Notes: generated from the letters alone by a model not told the origin. 64,000 nt of DNA from Planctomycetota bacterium (GCA_022703445.1 JAKLDR010000007.1:45472-109471); one strand, 5' to 3'; counted from the first letter of the stretch, positions 37,018-46,876 are shown. Made by a program: numbers and translations.

Positions 37018-38031
37018 ATGATCATCGTAATGAAGCTCGGCGCCCCGCCGGACCAGCTCGCCGCGGTCGAGGAGCGCGTCCGGCAGGCGGGGCTCGCCCC
37101 CCACACCATCCACGGCACCGAGCGCAACGTCGTCGCGGTGGTCGGCGACGAGCGCGAGGTGGACACCGACTTCTTCGAGGTCTGCGCCGGCGTCGAGAAG
37201 GTCATGCGCGTGCTGGCGCCCTACAAGCTGACCAGCCGCGAGAGCCAGGTGGCCGCGGCGACGGTTCGGGTCGGGGACGTGGAGATCGGCGGCAAGGCCG
37301 CCGTGCTCGTCGCCGGACCGTGCACGGTCGAGAGCCGCGACCAGATCGTGGCCACCGCCAGAGCGGTCAAGGCCGCCGGGGCGAAACTGCTGCGCGGCGG
37401 GGCCTTCAAGCCCCGGACCAACCCGTACAGCTTCCAGGGCCTCCAGAAGGAGGGGCTGGAACTGCTGGCCGAGGCCCGCGCCGAGACCGGCCTGCCCATC
37501 GTCACCGAGGTGATGACTCCGGGCGACGTGGAACTCGTGGCCAGCTACGCGGACATGCTCCAGGTCGGCACCCGCAACATGCAGAACTTCCTGCTGCTCA
37601 AGGAGCTCGGTCAGCAGAAGAAGCCGGTGCTCTTGAAGCGCGGCATGGCCGCGACGCTCGAGGAGTGGCTGCTGGCCGCCGAGTACATCCTCTCCCAGGG
37701 CAACCGCGGCGTGGTGCTCTGCGAGCGGGGCATCCGCACCTTCGAGACCCACAACCGCAACACCCTGGCGCTGGCCGCGGTGGCCGCCGCCAAGCTGGAG
37801 ACGCCGCTGCCGGTGATGGTCGACCCCAGCCACGGCACCGGCCGCTCGGACCTGGTGCCGGCCATGAGCCGCGCGGCGCTGGCCGCCGGCGCCGACGGGC
37901 TGGTCCTGGAGGTCTGCCCCGACCCGGCCAAGGCGGTGCTCGACGGCCATCAGTCGCTCTCCTGCGAGCAGTTCGCGGCGCTGGTCCGCGAGGTCGCCCC
38001 GGTGGCCGCGGCCGTGGGGAGGACGATTTGA
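37018..38031 (+). CDS. aroF: 3-deoxy-7-phosphoheptulonate (DAHP) synthase, type I-beta
   Basis: This enzyme condenses phosphoenolpyruvate and erythrose-4-phosphate, the first step of aromatic amino acid synthesis. ATG 37018 gives 337 residues with an N-terminal ferredoxin-like (ACT-like) regulatory domain of about 70 residues (MIIVMKLGAPPDQ...VMRVLAPYKLTSRE), as in Thermotoga DAHP synthase. The TIM barrel follows, with VLVAGPCTVESRDQ, LRGGAFKPRTNPYSFQG, QVGTRNMQNFLLL, VLLKRGMAATLEEWL and VDPSHGTGRSDLV. The stop overlaps the TTG start of the following HEAT gene. Feedback by an aromatic end product through the N-domain is likely from family knowledge. Confidence 0.96.
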   Translation: MIIVMKLGAPPDQLAAVEERVRQAGLAPHTIHGTERNVVAVVGDEREVDTDFFEVCAGVEKVMRVLAPYKLTSRESQVAAATVRVGDVEIGGKAAVLVAGPCTVESRDQIVATARAVKAAGAKLLRGGAFKPRTNPYSFQGLQKEGLELLAEARAETGLPIVTEVMTPGDVELVASYADMLQVGTRNMQNFLLLKELGQQKKPVLLKRGMAATLEEWLLAAEYILSQGNRGVVLCERGIRTFETHNRNTLALAAVAAAKLETPLPVMVDPSHGTGRSDLVPAMSRAALAAGADGLVLEVCPDPAKAVLDGHQSLSCEQFAALVREVAPVAAAVGRTI

Positions 38032-40097
38032 GGTCCGGCTCCGCCCCCCTGCTCTGGCTGGCCGGCCTGGCGCTGGCGGCCGGCGCCTGGGCGCGGGCCG
38101 GCGAGCCGCCCCGGGGGGCGCTCACCGCCGACGAGCGGCAGCGGATCTCCGGCATGATCGACCGTTGCGCCGACGTCGAGCCGGACCGCGCCCTGGTCCG
38201 CAAGAGCGTGGCCGAGCTCGTCCGGGAGGTCTCGGGGCGCGATGACGCCGTCCGGCACCTGATCGAGTACGGCCTGGGCCACCGCCTGCCCCTGTCGCGC
38301 ATGGCGGCCATCGAAGCCGTGGGCGCCATGGGCCGGGAGATGAGCGCGGCCCTCCGCAAGCGCGCCCTGGCCGGACTGGACGAGCTGGCCGAGTTCGACC
38401 TCTCCTATTCGGTGCGCTGCCACGCCGCCCGGACCATAGCCGGCTTCGGCAACGCCGACGTCCTGGCCAGGCTTTACGCCCAGCTGCCCGACTTCGACGG
38501 CAGCCTCAGCCGGGACATCCTGGCCAACGACCAGGGCCAGCTCCAGGAACTGGGCCGGCTCATCTCGCGCTCGCTGCGCCGCTTCGACACCCTGATCGAT
38601 CGGATCGAGTCCGGCGACCAGGAGGTCCGCGACCGGGCCCGCGAGGAGCTGCAGCGCCTCACCGACGAGAAGGGCCGCCGCAGCGCCGAGGACTGGCGCA
38701 AGTGGCAGGAGCAGAACCGGGACAAGCTCAAGGGCAAGCCCGACTCGGCGCTGTTCGGCTGGGACGTCAACGTCACCGCCGACCGCGCCTGGCTGATGGC
38801 CCTGATCGAGCTGGCCGGGCTGGCCAGAACGCACAACGCCGTCGACGGCCTGTGCTTCATCCTCGATCACGGCAACCTGTCAGAGCGGATGTCCGCCGCC
38901 TCGGCGCTCGGCCAGCTCGGCGGAGCCGCCGCCGTAGCCCGGCTGCGCCAGGAGCTGTCCGGCCAGGACGGCTGGATGAGGGCCACCGCCGCCGAGGCCC
39001 TGGCGGCCGTGGATCCGGTGGCGGTCGCCGCGGACCTGTTCGGGCTGCTCGACGACTGGGCGCCGCGCGATTCCTCCCCGGAACACCGCGCCGCGCTGCT
39101 GCGGGTGCGCCGGGCGGCCGTGGCCGGGCTGGCCGCCGCCGGGGAACGCGCCGCCGCCGGCCGCATCGCCAAGCTGCTGGCAGACCGGGCGGTGGGCCGG
39201 GCGTTGGGCTGGGACCTGGTGGACGCGCTGCGCAGGATCGGAGGCGTCGCCGAACTGCCCGCCCTGGCCCGCCACGCCGCGCTCTGCCGGGAGCGGGAGC
39301 GCCGGGCCGCCCTGGACGCGGTGGCCGAGATCTGCCGGCGCGAGGCGCCCCCGGCCGCCCTCGGCGGGCGCCGGCTCGCCGCCGCCGGAGCGGCCGAGCT
39401 CCTGGAACTGGCCGCCGGCCGGGACGAGGCCGCGGGCGTCGCCGCCGTCTGGGAACTGGACCGCCGCTGGACCCCGGCCGACGGGGACGAAAGCCTGGTC
39501 CGGCTGATGACCGCCTCCGGCACCGGTCCGGCCAGGATGATGGCCGTCGCCGCTATCGCCGCCAGGGGCTGGGCGCCGGCCGTGGCGGCGGCCGGCCGGG
39601 CCTCCCTGTCGTTCCGCGAGGACCAGGAGCTCTCCCGGGCGGCCTGTCTGCTGACCGCCGAGCTGGGCAGCCCGGCCGGCGTGGCGGCGTGGCTGGAGAG
39701 GAACCCGGCCCGGACCGGACCCGGAACGCGGGCCGAGCTGGAGGGCCTGCGGCGCAAGGCGGCCGCAGGCGTGGCCGAGGCGGCCATGGCTCCCGGCCTT
39801 GCTCCGGATACAGCCATCGCCTGCGCCGAGGCCCTGAAGGCCCTGGCCTTCGGCGGTTCCAGCGCGGAGGAGGCCAGGCCCGAATTGTCCTTCGGCGGCG
39901 ATGTCGCCCTGCAGCGCCGCGTGCAGGCTTCGATGGTCGCCGTGCTCGCCAACGCCGGCCTCCGCGAGGCCGTTCCAGCCGCCTGCGCCGCACTGAGGTT
40001 GTTCACCATCGAGGAGTTTCCTGACGAGCCGAGGTATTGGCTGCAGTGGTGGCAGAAGCTCCCGAGCAAGCCTGCCGACGGCTCAAGCCGCAAATAA
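38028..40097 (+). CDS. Exported HEAT-repeat protein
   Basis: The start is inferred as TTG 38028, overlapping the aroF stop (TTGA) with GGGGAGGACG just upstream; this yields a clean signal peptide (MRSGSAPLLWLAGLALAAGAWARA). The 689-residue protein is built of HEAT-like alpha-hairpins such as SRMAAIEAVGAMGREMS, LSERMSAASALGQLGGAAAVARL and RATAAEALAAVDPVAV. One charged segment (DRAREELQRLTDEKGRRSAEDWRKWQEQNR) recalls the W-x-x-W linker often found with HEAT domains in Planctomycete exported proteins. It is probably a periplasmic protein-binding scaffold. The partner is unknown, and there is no functional link to aroF beyond coupling. Confidence 0.8.
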   Translation: MRSGSAPLLWLAGLALAAGAWARAGEPPRGALTADERQRISGMIDRCADVEPDRALVRKSVAELVREVSGRDDAVRHLIEYGLGHRLPLSRMAAIEAVGAMGREMSAALRKRALAGLDELAEFDLSYSVRCHAARTIAGFGNADVLARLYAQLPDFDGSLSRDILANDQGQLQELGRLISRSLRRFDTLIDRIESGDQEVRDRAREELQRLTDEKGRRSAEDWRKWQEQNRDKLKGKPDSALFGWDVNVTADRAWLMALIELAGLARTHNAVDGLCFILDHGNLSERMSAASALGQLGGAAAVARLRQELSGQDGWMRATAAEALAAVDPVAVAADLFGLLDDWAPRDSSPEHRAALLRVRRAAVAGLAAAGERAAAGRIAKLLADRAVGRALGWDLVDALRRIGGVAELPALARHAALCRERERRAALDAVAEICRREAPPAALGGRRLAAAGAAELLELAAGRDEAAGVAAVWELDRRWTPADGDESLVRLMTASGTGPARMMAVAAIAARGWAPAVAAAGRASLSFREDQELSRAACLLTAELGSPAGVAAWLERNPARTGPGTRAELEGLRRKAAAGVAEAAMAPGLAPDTAIACAEALKALAFGGSSAEEARPELSFGGDVALQRRVQASMVAVLANAGLREAVPAACAALRLFTIEEFPDEPRYWLQWWQKLPSKPADGSSRK

Positions 40098-40211
40098 TCA
40101 ACCACTTGCGCGCCATGCGCCGCCGGATCCCCTAGATCGATCCGCCCACTGACACACAACTTCCTTTTGGTTTTTCACGGACAGCACAAGACTGGGTGGT
40201 GTATGTAGGCT

Positions 40212-40232
40212 TATACTGTACCACTTGTACCA
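40212..40232 (+). promoter_or_regulatory. -10 box and operator-like direct repeat before the GntR-LacI gene
   Basis: TATACT (40212-40217) is a good -10 box; no clear -35 is seen. It is overlapped by two copies of TGTACCA (40217-40223 and 40226-40232), 9 bases apart, a plausible autoregulatory operator. Confidence 0.4.
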
Positions 40233-40250
40233 GTGGCTGGAGACCGGCTG

Positions 40251-41336
40251 ATGCGCAGAAGGATGAGGGCCAAGCCGCTGACGGACGGGCTTGTGGGCCG
40301 GCTGCGCCAGGCCATCGCCGAGGGCCGTTTCCGGGGTGGCCGGCTTCCCGGCGAGCGTGCCCTGACCGCCGAGTTCGGAGTGAGCCGCGGCACGGTGCGC
40401 GCGGCGCTGGCCGAGCTGGAGCGCGACGGACTGGTCGTGCCGGTGCACGGACGGGGCACGCTGTTGCGCGAAGGCGCGAAGCTGCCGGTGGCGGCGACCG
40501 GCCGGATCGGCGTGATCTCCCGCTGGTTCAACGAGCTCAAGCCGGGCGGGGCGGCAGCCGCGGGCGGGTACTACGGCGAACTGCTCAGGGGCCTGACCGC
40601 GGCGGCGGCGGCTTTCGGCCAGGACCTGCTGGTCTACGGTCCGGGCGGCGCCAACCGGCTCGACGAGATCGCCGGCTCCGGGGTGGGTGGCCTGCTGCTG
40701 GTGGCCGTCACCGATCCGGACGTGCTGCGCCGCGCCGCGCGCACCGGCCTGCCGGCGGTGCTGGTCGACCACGTCACCGACGTCGTGCAGATCGACTCGG
40801 TGGACATCGACTCGGTCGGCGGTGCGGCGGCCGCCGTGGGCCACCTGTACGGCCTCGGCCACCGCGACATCGCCTACATCGACTGGAGCCAGCGGGAGCT
40901 GTCCCGGCCCAGGTTCGACGGCTACCGGCGCGGACTGGAGCTTTCGGGCCTGAGCTACCGCTCCGACCTGGTGGCCACCGGCTTCTCGACCGAGGACGGC
41001 GGCGCGGCCGCAATGCTTCAGCTGCTCCGGCTCCAGCCGCGGCCCACGGCGGTGTTCGTCTTCAGCGACACCATGGCCCGGGGCGCGGTGCGGGCCGCCC
41101 TGGCCGCCGGCGTGCGCATCCCGGAGGACCTCAGCGTGCTGGGCTTCGGCGACCTGCCGGTGGCCACGTCCGAGGCTCCGCACCTGAGCACCATGCGGAT
41201 CGACGTGGCCGCGATGGGCGCCGCCGCGGTCCGGCGCCTGGCCGAGCGCATCCGGCGCCCCGGGAGTGAGCCCGTGCGCGTGCTGATCCCCGCCACGCTG
41301 ACCGAGAGGCAGACGTGCCGGGCCCTGGAGGGTTGA
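40251..41336 (+). CDS. GntR-type HTH/LacI-type sugar-binding regulator
   Basis: ATG 40251 is chosen (GGAG 8-11 bases upstream); an in-frame GTG at 40233 is possible. Residues about 10-72 form a GntR winged helix (LVGRLRQAIAEGRFRGGRLPGERALTAEFGVSRGTVRAALAELERDGLV). Residues about 82-355 form a LacI/PurR periplasmic-binding-protein-like ligand domain (YYGELLRGLTAAAAAFGQDLLVY, GHRDIAYIDWS, PTAVFVFSDTMARGAVRAAL, EDLSVLGFGDLPVA). This AraR-like hybrid architecture is common in sugar regulators. It stands at the head of the five-gene glycan cluster and probably controls it in response to a sugar. Confidence 0.88.
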   Translation: MRRRMRAKPLTDGLVGRLRQAIAEGRFRGGRLPGERALTAEFGVSRGTVRAALAELERDGLVVPVHGRGTLLREGAKLPVAATGRIGVISRWFNELKPGGAAAAGGYYGELLRGLTAAAAAFGQDLLVYGPGGANRLDEIAGSGVGGLLLVAVTDPDVLRRAARTGLPAVLVDHVTDVVQIDSVDIDSVGGAAAAVGHLYGLGHRDIAYIDWSQRELSRPRFDGYRRGLELSGLSYRSDLVATGFSTEDGGAAAMLQLLRLQPRPTAVFVFSDTMARGAVRAALAAGVRIPEDLSVLGFGDLPVATSEAPHLSTMRIDVAAMGAAAVRRLAERIRRPGSEPVRVLIPATLTERQTCRALEG

Positions 41337-41359
41337 GGATGATCGGAAAGGGAACGACG

Positions 41360-44125
41360 ATGATGGCGAACCTGCGTTGCGTGGCTGTCCTGCTCGGAAG
41401 TCTGCTGGGGCTGGCCACGTGTCTGGCGCCGGCCGCGGTGGCGGGCGAGAGCCAGCCCGGGCCCGTTCCGGTCCTCGACCTGGACAGCGGGTCCTTCAAC
41501 CTCTACATGCGCTGGAAGACTCCCGCGCTGGTCGACAAGGACGGCAAGGCCAAGACGCTGCTCGGACCCCTGCTCCAGGGCATGCAGGAGTCCGAGCGCA
41601 AGCCATGGCCGGCCGTGGCTGCGGCGCTCCCGCCGGCCAACTGGACCGGGCCGGACTTCGAGGAGAGCGCCTGGCCGCGGGTGCGCGGCCGGGTCATGGT
41701 CGGGCAGGACTGGGGCGGCGGCGGCCTGGGCGGCGTTCACGGATACAGCGGCATCTACTTTCCTGGCACCGCGGCGGAGTGGAGCCTCATGTGCCTGCGC
41801 GGCAAGTTCACGGTCACCGACCCCGGTCAGGTCAAGGATCTGAAGCTGGTGCTCCGCTATCACGGCGGGGCGGTGGTCTACGTCAACGGCGCGGAACTCG
41901 CGCGCAGCCACCTGCCCGAGGGCAAGATCGACCTCGAGACCCTGGCCGAACGCTACGCGGAGGATGCCTACGTCCGCGCCGACGGCAAGCTCTACAACCC
42001 TCACGAGGCCGACAACCCCGAGGTGACCAGGGTCCGGGTCCGGCAGCTGGCCGCCAAGGGCTCGGCCGACGGCGTGGTCATCCCCGCGGCCATGCTCAAG
42101 AAGGGCGTCAACGTGATCGCGGTCGAGCTGCACGCCGCGCCGATCAACGAGGTGGACCTGACCGGCAAGACCGGCGGTTACAAGGGCCTGAGCGAGCGCG
42201 GCAAGGCCACCTGCTGGCCGCACGTGGCGATCATCGAGTCCCGGGTGACGGCCGCGGCCGGTGCGGGGCTCGTGCCCTGCGTCGGGCCGTCGCCGGCGGT
42301 CGAGCTCTGGAACAGCCAGCAGATCGAGACCACCGAGGCCTGGGACTTCGCCCGGCCGAGCGAGGCGGTCCAGCCCATCCGCATGGTTGGCGCGCGCAAC
42401 GGCGTCTTCTCCGGAAAGGTGGTGCTGGGCTCGGCCGAGACCATCAGGGGCATCAAGGCCGGCATGTCCGACCTGGCCGCCGCCGATGGCAAGGGCAAGA
42501 TCCCGGCCGCCGCCGCGCAGGTGCGCCTGGCCGAGATCGCCAGGCCCGAGACCAGCTGGAACAAGGACAGCCGCCATGACCGGCTGCTGGAGGTCTTCCC
42601 GGCGGAGGTCCAGCCGGCGTCGGTCTCGGTCAAGGTGAGGTACAGCTGGGCCAAGGCCAAGGCCTTCGCGGTGGCTCCGGTCTGGGTCACGGTGCGCGTG
42701 CCGGCCGACGCCGCGCCCGGCCTCTACAAGGGCACCCTGAGCGTCGAGGCGGCCGGCGCCGCCGGGCCGGCCAAGTTCAGCGTCCCGGTGGAACTCAAGG
42801 TCATCGACTGGCGCGTGCCCGATCCCAGGGACTTCGACGTCCAGAACAACATGTACCAGTCGGCGGACACGCTGGCCCAGTACTACAAGGTCCCGCTCTG
42901 GGGCGACAAGCACATGGAGCTGATCGGCCGCTCGCTCGAGGTCTTCGCCCAGGCCGGCAGCCGGATCTGCGTGCTCAACCTGACCTGCAAGTCGCCGAGC
43001 CTCAACAACGTCGACTCCATGGTGGTCTGGGTGAAGAAGGAGGGCGGCGGCTACACCTACGACTTCACCGCGGTAGACAAGTACATGGAGGTGTTCGCCA
43101 AGAAGGTCGGCAAGCCCTCCATCCTGCTGCTCAACATCTGGAGCCACCCGGGGATGGACCCCAAGAAGCCCTACCCGCCGCTGGCCGTGACCGTGCGCGA
43201 CCCGGCCACCGGCAGGACCGAGGCCATGCCCCAGCCGGCCTACGGCACTCCGGAGAACGAGGCCTTCTGGAAGCCGGTGCTGACCGAGCTGCGCGGGAAG
43301 ATCGAGAAGCGCGGCTGGCTCGACGCCACCGCGGTCTGCAACATCAGCTACTGCCGCGGGCCGGCCAAGGACGTGGTCGACGTCTTCCAGCACATCTGGC
43401 CCGACGGCAGGTGGATGAACTCCAGTCACTCCAACCCCGAGAGCTACCCGGCCAGCCAGGGCAGCATGCCCGTGCCCTACAGCGAGTGGGTCTGGGGCGC
43501 CGGCCGGCCCTACAACCCCGAGACCGACAAGGGCGGCAAGTTCCAGTACGCCTTCTACCCGCGGCCCTGGAAGCTGGGCGCCGGGCGCATCGAGGTGGCC
43601 AACCCGCGCTACGGCAACGCCATCGTCGAGCGCATGGCCGACTGGTCGCCGCTGGTGCTCTACCGGACGGTGGACGAGGCCGCCGTCCAGAGCAACGTGC
43701 GCGGCACCGGCCGGATCGGCGGCGACTTCTGGCCGCTGCCCGGGGGCAAGGACGGGCGCTACGTGCACCTCTGCGATTCCTACGAGGCCGTCGGTCCGGA
43801 GAACAACACCTGCTCCATGACCGCCCCGGGGCCGGACGGCGCGCTCTGGACCGAACGGCTGGAGATGTTCCGGGAGGGCGCGCAGATCGCCGAGGCCATC
43901 ACCTTCCTGACCAAGGCCCTGGATGCCAGAAAGGTCTCCGGCGACCTGGAGAAGCGCATCGTGGAGGCGCTCGACGAGCGCGCCCGCTACTACCTGCGGG
44001 CCCGCTGGCCGTTCGGGCCGCGCTACGAGTTCGGCGGCGACGCCTACCTGTCGTTCATCAGCTCGAACTGGCAGGCCCGCGACGAGCTGCTCTTCTCCCT
44101 GGCGGCGGAGGTGGCCAGGAAATGA
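41360..44125 (+). CDS. Exported DUF4091-like putative glycoside hydrolase 1
   Basis: ATG 41360 gives 921 residues with a signal peptide (MMANLRCVAVLLGSLLGLATCLAPAAVA). An N-terminal galactose-binding-like jelly roll follows (LMCLRGKFTVTDPGQVKDLKLVLRYHGGAVVYVNG). A beta-sandwich typical of DUF4091/DUF6067 proteins is next (WVTVRVPADAAPGLYKGTLSV...KVIDWRVPDPRDF), then a TIM-barrel-like region (KHMELIGRSLEVFAQAG...PILLLNIWSHPG-type) and the C-terminal MFREGAQIAEAITFLTKAL. It is related throughout to the gene at 52357. An extracytoplasmic enzyme acting on a glycan is likely. The substrate and catalytic acids are not assigned. Confidence 0.75.
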   Translation: MMANLRCVAVLLGSLLGLATCLAPAAVAGESQPGPVPVLDLDSGSFNLYMRWKTPALVDKDGKAKTLLGPLLQGMQESERKPWPAVAAALPPANWTGPDFEESAWPRVRGRVMVGQDWGGGGLGGVHGYSGIYFPGTAAEWSLMCLRGKFTVTDPGQVKDLKLVLRYHGGAVVYVNGAELARSHLPEGKIDLETLAERYAEDAYVRADGKLYNPHEADNPEVTRVRVRQLAAKGSADGVVIPAAMLKKGVNVIAVELHAAPINEVDLTGKTGGYKGLSERGKATCWPHVAIIESRVTAAAGAGLVPCVGPSPAVELWNSQQIETTEAWDFARPSEAVQPIRMVGARNGVFSGKVVLGSAETIRGIKAGMSDLAAADGKGKIPAAAAQVRLAEIARPETSWNKDSRHDRLLEVFPAEVQPASVSVKVRYSWAKAKAFAVAPVWVTVRVPADAAPGLYKGTLSVEAAGAAGPAKFSVPVELKVIDWRVPDPRDFDVQNNMYQSADTLAQYYKVPLWGDKHMELIGRSLEVFAQAGSRICVLNLTCKSPSLNNVDSMVVWVKKEGGGYTYDFTAVDKYMEVFAKKVGKPSILLLNIWSHPGMDPKKPYPPLAVTVRDPATGRTEAMPQPAYGTPENEAFWKPVLTELRGKIEKRGWLDATAVCNISYCRGPAKDVVDVFQHIWPDGRWMNSSHSNPESYPASQGSMPVPYSEWVWGAGRPYNPETDKGGKFQYAFYPRPWKLGAGRIEVANPRYGNAIVERMADWSPLVLYRTVDEAAVQSNVRGTGRIGGDFWPLPGGKDGRYVHLCDSYEAVGPENNTCSMTAPGPDGALWTERLEMFREGAQIAEAITFLTKALDARKVSGDLEKRIVEALDERARYYLRARWPFGPRYEFGGDAYLSFISSNWQARDELLFSLAAEVARK

Positions 44126-44140
44126 GCAGTCCTTGCAGAT

Positions 44141-44274
44141 TCCCTCTCCCCTTGAGGGAGAGGGAAAGGGTGAGGGGTACTCCCTCGTTTCCTTCCCCGT
44201 CGGCAGAGGCCTTGAGCACGGGCGACGAGAGGGACACCCCTCACCCCCGCCCTCTCCCTCAAGGGGAGAGGGGG
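44141..44274. repeat. Intergenic hairpin of CCCTCTCCC-type repeats
   Basis: The left arm 44141-44178 (CCTCTCCCCTTGAGGGAGAGG and GGTGAGGGG) pairs with 44236-44274 (CCCCTCACCC, CCTCTCCCTCAAGGGGAGAGG). Each arm is also internally palindromic. It fills the gap between the 41360 and 44299 genes. Confidence 0.8.
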
Positions 44275-44298
44275 CCTGAGAGGAAGAAGGAGTTCATC

Positions 44299-46872
44299 AT
44301 GCGTCTGTTCCTGACCTGCGCGGCGGCGATGAGCCTGGCGGCGGCCGCCGCCGCGGCCGAGCCGTCTTTCGCTGCCAAGCCGGTGGTCAAGAAGGCCGGC
44401 GAGGGCGCGAAGATCGCCTTCGCCGCCGCCGCGCCGACCGACGTGGAGGTGGAGGTGCTCTCGGCCGACGGCAAGACGGTCCGGCACCTGGCCGCCGGGA
44501 TGCTCGGCGACAGGCCGCCGAAGCCGCTCAAGCCGGGCCTGGCCCAGGAGTTGGAGTGGGACGGCAAGGACGACCTCGGCAAGCCGGCGGCCGGCGGGCC
44601 CTTCAGGGTGCGCGTCGCGCTGGGGCTCCGGCCGGAGTTCGACCGGATCATCGGCTGGTCGCCCTACGCGCTGGCCGGAGTCAACGGGGTGGCCGCCGGC
44701 CCCGACGGCGCGGTCTACTTCATCCATTCCGGCGGGCTCTACGCCCACCGGACCACCTGGCTGATCTCGGCCTTCGACCGCGACGGCAAGTACCTCCGCC
44801 AGGTCTACCCCGGCCCGGCGGGGCTCCCGGCCGAGAAGCGCAGGGGCTGGCCGCGGATCAGCCCCGACGGCGGTCCGGAGGTGCCGGTGGTCGGCCACCT
44901 GCTGCCCCGGACCACCTACCCCGGGGCGGTCTTCGGCGACCGGATGTTCCCGCTGGTCACCGGCGACGGCCGGCTGGTGGTGCTCTCCGCCCCGGGCGGC
45001 GGCGGCATCAAGTACCCCGACCTGCGCGGCGGCCGGCGCCTGCTCATCCTCGGGACCGACGGCAGCGTGCCCGAGAACTTCCTGGGCCCGGAGATCTGCC
45101 CGCAGATCGGGGGCTTCGGGCACCTGGCCCTCTCGCCCGACGGCCGGACGGTCTACGTCAGCGGCCTGGTCGACGCCGGACGCAAGGGCAAGGCCAGGGG
45201 GCCGATCAACGTGGTCTACCGCGTGCCCCTGGACGGCTCCAAGCCCGCCGAGGCCTTCATCGGCAAGCCCTACGAGAAGCCCGACGGCCCGGCGGGCCTG
45301 AGCGACCCCCAGGGCATCGACGTGGACAAGGACGGCAACCTCTACGTCGCCGACTACGACCACGGCCGGGTGGCGGTCTTCAAGCCGGACGGCGGCTACC
45401 TGGACGAGATCAAGGTCGAGTGCCCGGACACGGTGCGGGTCAGCCGGAAGACCGGCGCGGTCTACGTCCTCCAGCTCAAGAAGCGCGAGAAGGACTTCAC
45501 CGACGAGCACTGGGCCAATCCGGGGCACAACTGGGCGGCCCGGCGCATCGCCAAGTTCGGCGGGCTCAGGGACAAGGCCGAGAAGGCCGCCTGGGAGAAC
45601 AGCTTCAAGTCGCGCTACGGGGGCGGCGCCTACCTGGCGCTCGACGACTCGGAGGCCGAGCCGGTGCTGTGGGCCGCCGGGCTGGTCTACGGCGGCAGCA
45701 CCGTCCTGAAGCTGGCCGACCGCGGCGGCAAGCTCGAGGTCCTGGGCGAGCCGCTGGCCGAGGCCCTCAAGGCCGAGAAGGGCGAACCCCTGGGGTTCGT
45801 CGGGGACGTGGCCGTGGTCGGCGACAAGCTGCTGACCCAGCACCCGCTCTACGGGCAGCACGGGACCTTCAGCCTGGCCTACAGCGCGACCACCGGCGAA
45901 TACCTCGGGCGCTACACCCCCAAGGACGACAAGGGCAAGGCCGAGGACATGTGGACCATGACCTGGGGCGACGCCGCCGGCGGCGGCGACGGGCTGATGT
46001 ACTACCTGGTCCGCAACAACCTGGTGCGCCGCTACGACGCCGAGGGCAAGCCGGTGCCCTTCGCCTCGGCCGGCAAGCACTCCCTGGAGGGTTTCTGGTA
46101 CGGGCACACCCGCGGCGCGGGGATCTTCGCCGGCCGCGACGGCACCATCTGGGTGCCGGCCGGCACCGGCGACCGCCAGATCGAGGAGGTCAAGATCAAG
46201 GTGATCGGGGCCGACGGCAAGGTGCTCAAGGACTGCGCCGTCCAGGTCCAGGGCGCGCGCCTGGGCGGCATCGCCGCCGACCGCGCCGGGAACATCTATC
46301 TGGGGGCCCACGCCGCGCCCAAGGACGAACGGATACCCAAGGCCTTCGCCGGCAAGCTCCCCCCGGACGGTCCGGCCCACCACCCCAGCTACGACTACCT
46401 GCACGTCGGCCTGCTGGCCAAGTTCCCGCCGGAGGGCGGGGGCATCGTCAAGGACGACAAGGGCGACTTCACGGCCACCGCCCAGTACAATCGGACCACC
46501 GTGGCCCTCCGGAACTCGCTCTGGACCAGGCGGCTGGGCTACGTCGGCAACCATGGCCACGAACTCGGCTGCCACTGCGAGACCACCCGCTTTGACCTCG
46601 ACGGCCACGACCGTATCTTCATGCCCGACCCCTTCCGCTTCCGGGTCTGCGTGCTGGACACCGAGGGCAACGAGATCGCCAGCTTCGGCGCCTACGCCAA
46701 CGCCGACAGCCGGGGGCCGGGCAGCCCGGTGCCCGAGCCGGCCATCCCCTTCGGCTGGCCGCTCTCGGTGGACGCCGCCGGCGGCAAGGCCTTCGTGGCC
46801 GACGTGGTCAACCGCCGCATCGTGGCCGTGAAGTTCGGCCATGCGGCGGAGGAGACCTGTGAGATGAAGTGA
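44299..46872 (+). CDS. Exported FlgD-Ig/NHL beta-propeller protein 1
   Basis: ATG 44299 (AAGGAG upstream) gives 857 residues with signal MRLFLTCAAAMSLAAAAAAAEP. Residues about 25-115 form a FlgD-like Ig fold (TDVEVEVLSADGKTVRHLAAG...LAQELEWDGKDDLGKPAAGGPFRVRV). The rest is an NHL-type propeller with motifs such as DPQGIDVDKDGNLYVADYDHGRVAVF and FDLDGHDRIFMPDPFRFRVCVLDTEGNEI. It is paralogous to the next two genes. NHL propellers bind ligands or polymers, and some are lyases. Placement between two DUF4091-like genes suggests it handles the same glycan. The enzymatic role is unproven. Confidence 0.78.
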   Translation: MRLFLTCAAAMSLAAAAAAAEPSFAAKPVVKKAGEGAKIAFAAAAPTDVEVEVLSADGKTVRHLAAGMLGDRPPKPLKPGLAQELEWDGKDDLGKPAAGGPFRVRVALGLRPEFDRIIGWSPYALAGVNGVAAGPDGAVYFIHSGGLYAHRTTWLISAFDRDGKYLRQVYPGPAGLPAEKRRGWPRISPDGGPEVPVVGHLLPRTTYPGAVFGDRMFPLVTGDGRLVVLSAPGGGGIKYPDLRGGRRLLILGTDGSVPENFLGPEICPQIGGFGHLALSPDGRTVYVSGLVDAGRKGKARGPINVVYRVPLDGSKPAEAFIGKPYEKPDGPAGLSDPQGIDVDKDGNLYVADYDHGRVAVFKPDGGYLDEIKVECPDTVRVSRKTGAVYVLQLKKREKDFTDEHWANPGHNWAARRIAKFGGLRDKAEKAAWENSFKSRYGGGAYLALDDSEAEPVLWAAGLVYGGSTVLKLADRGGKLEVLGEPLAEALKAEKGEPLGFVGDVAVVGDKLLTQHPLYGQHGTFSLAYSATTGEYLGRYTPKDDKGKAEDMWTMTWGDAAGGGDGLMYYLVRNNLVRRYDAEGKPVPFASAGKHSLEGFWYGHTRGAGIFAGRDGTIWVPAGTGDRQIEEVKIKVIGADGKVLKDCAVQVQGARLGGIAADRAGNIYLGAHAAPKDERIPKAFAGKLPPDGPAHHPSYDYLHVGLLAKFPPEGGGIVKDDKGDFTATAQYNRTTVALRNSLWTRRLGYVGNHGHELGCHCETTRFDLDGHDRIFMPDPFRFRVCVLDTEGNEIASFGAYANADSRGPGSPVPEPAIPFGWPLSVDAAGGKAFVADVVNRRIVAVKFGHAAEETCEMK

Positions 46873-46876
46873 ATCG

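Noticed and set aside
40098..41183. Minus-strand frame opposite the GntR-LacI regulator
   Set aside because: No motif; the plus-strand product has a textbook HTH and ligand domain.
44044..46842. Minus-strand open frame of over 900 codons opposite the first propeller gene
   Set aside because: Composition is His/Val/Leu/Gly biased as expected for antisense of a GC-rich gene; no motif or start signal.
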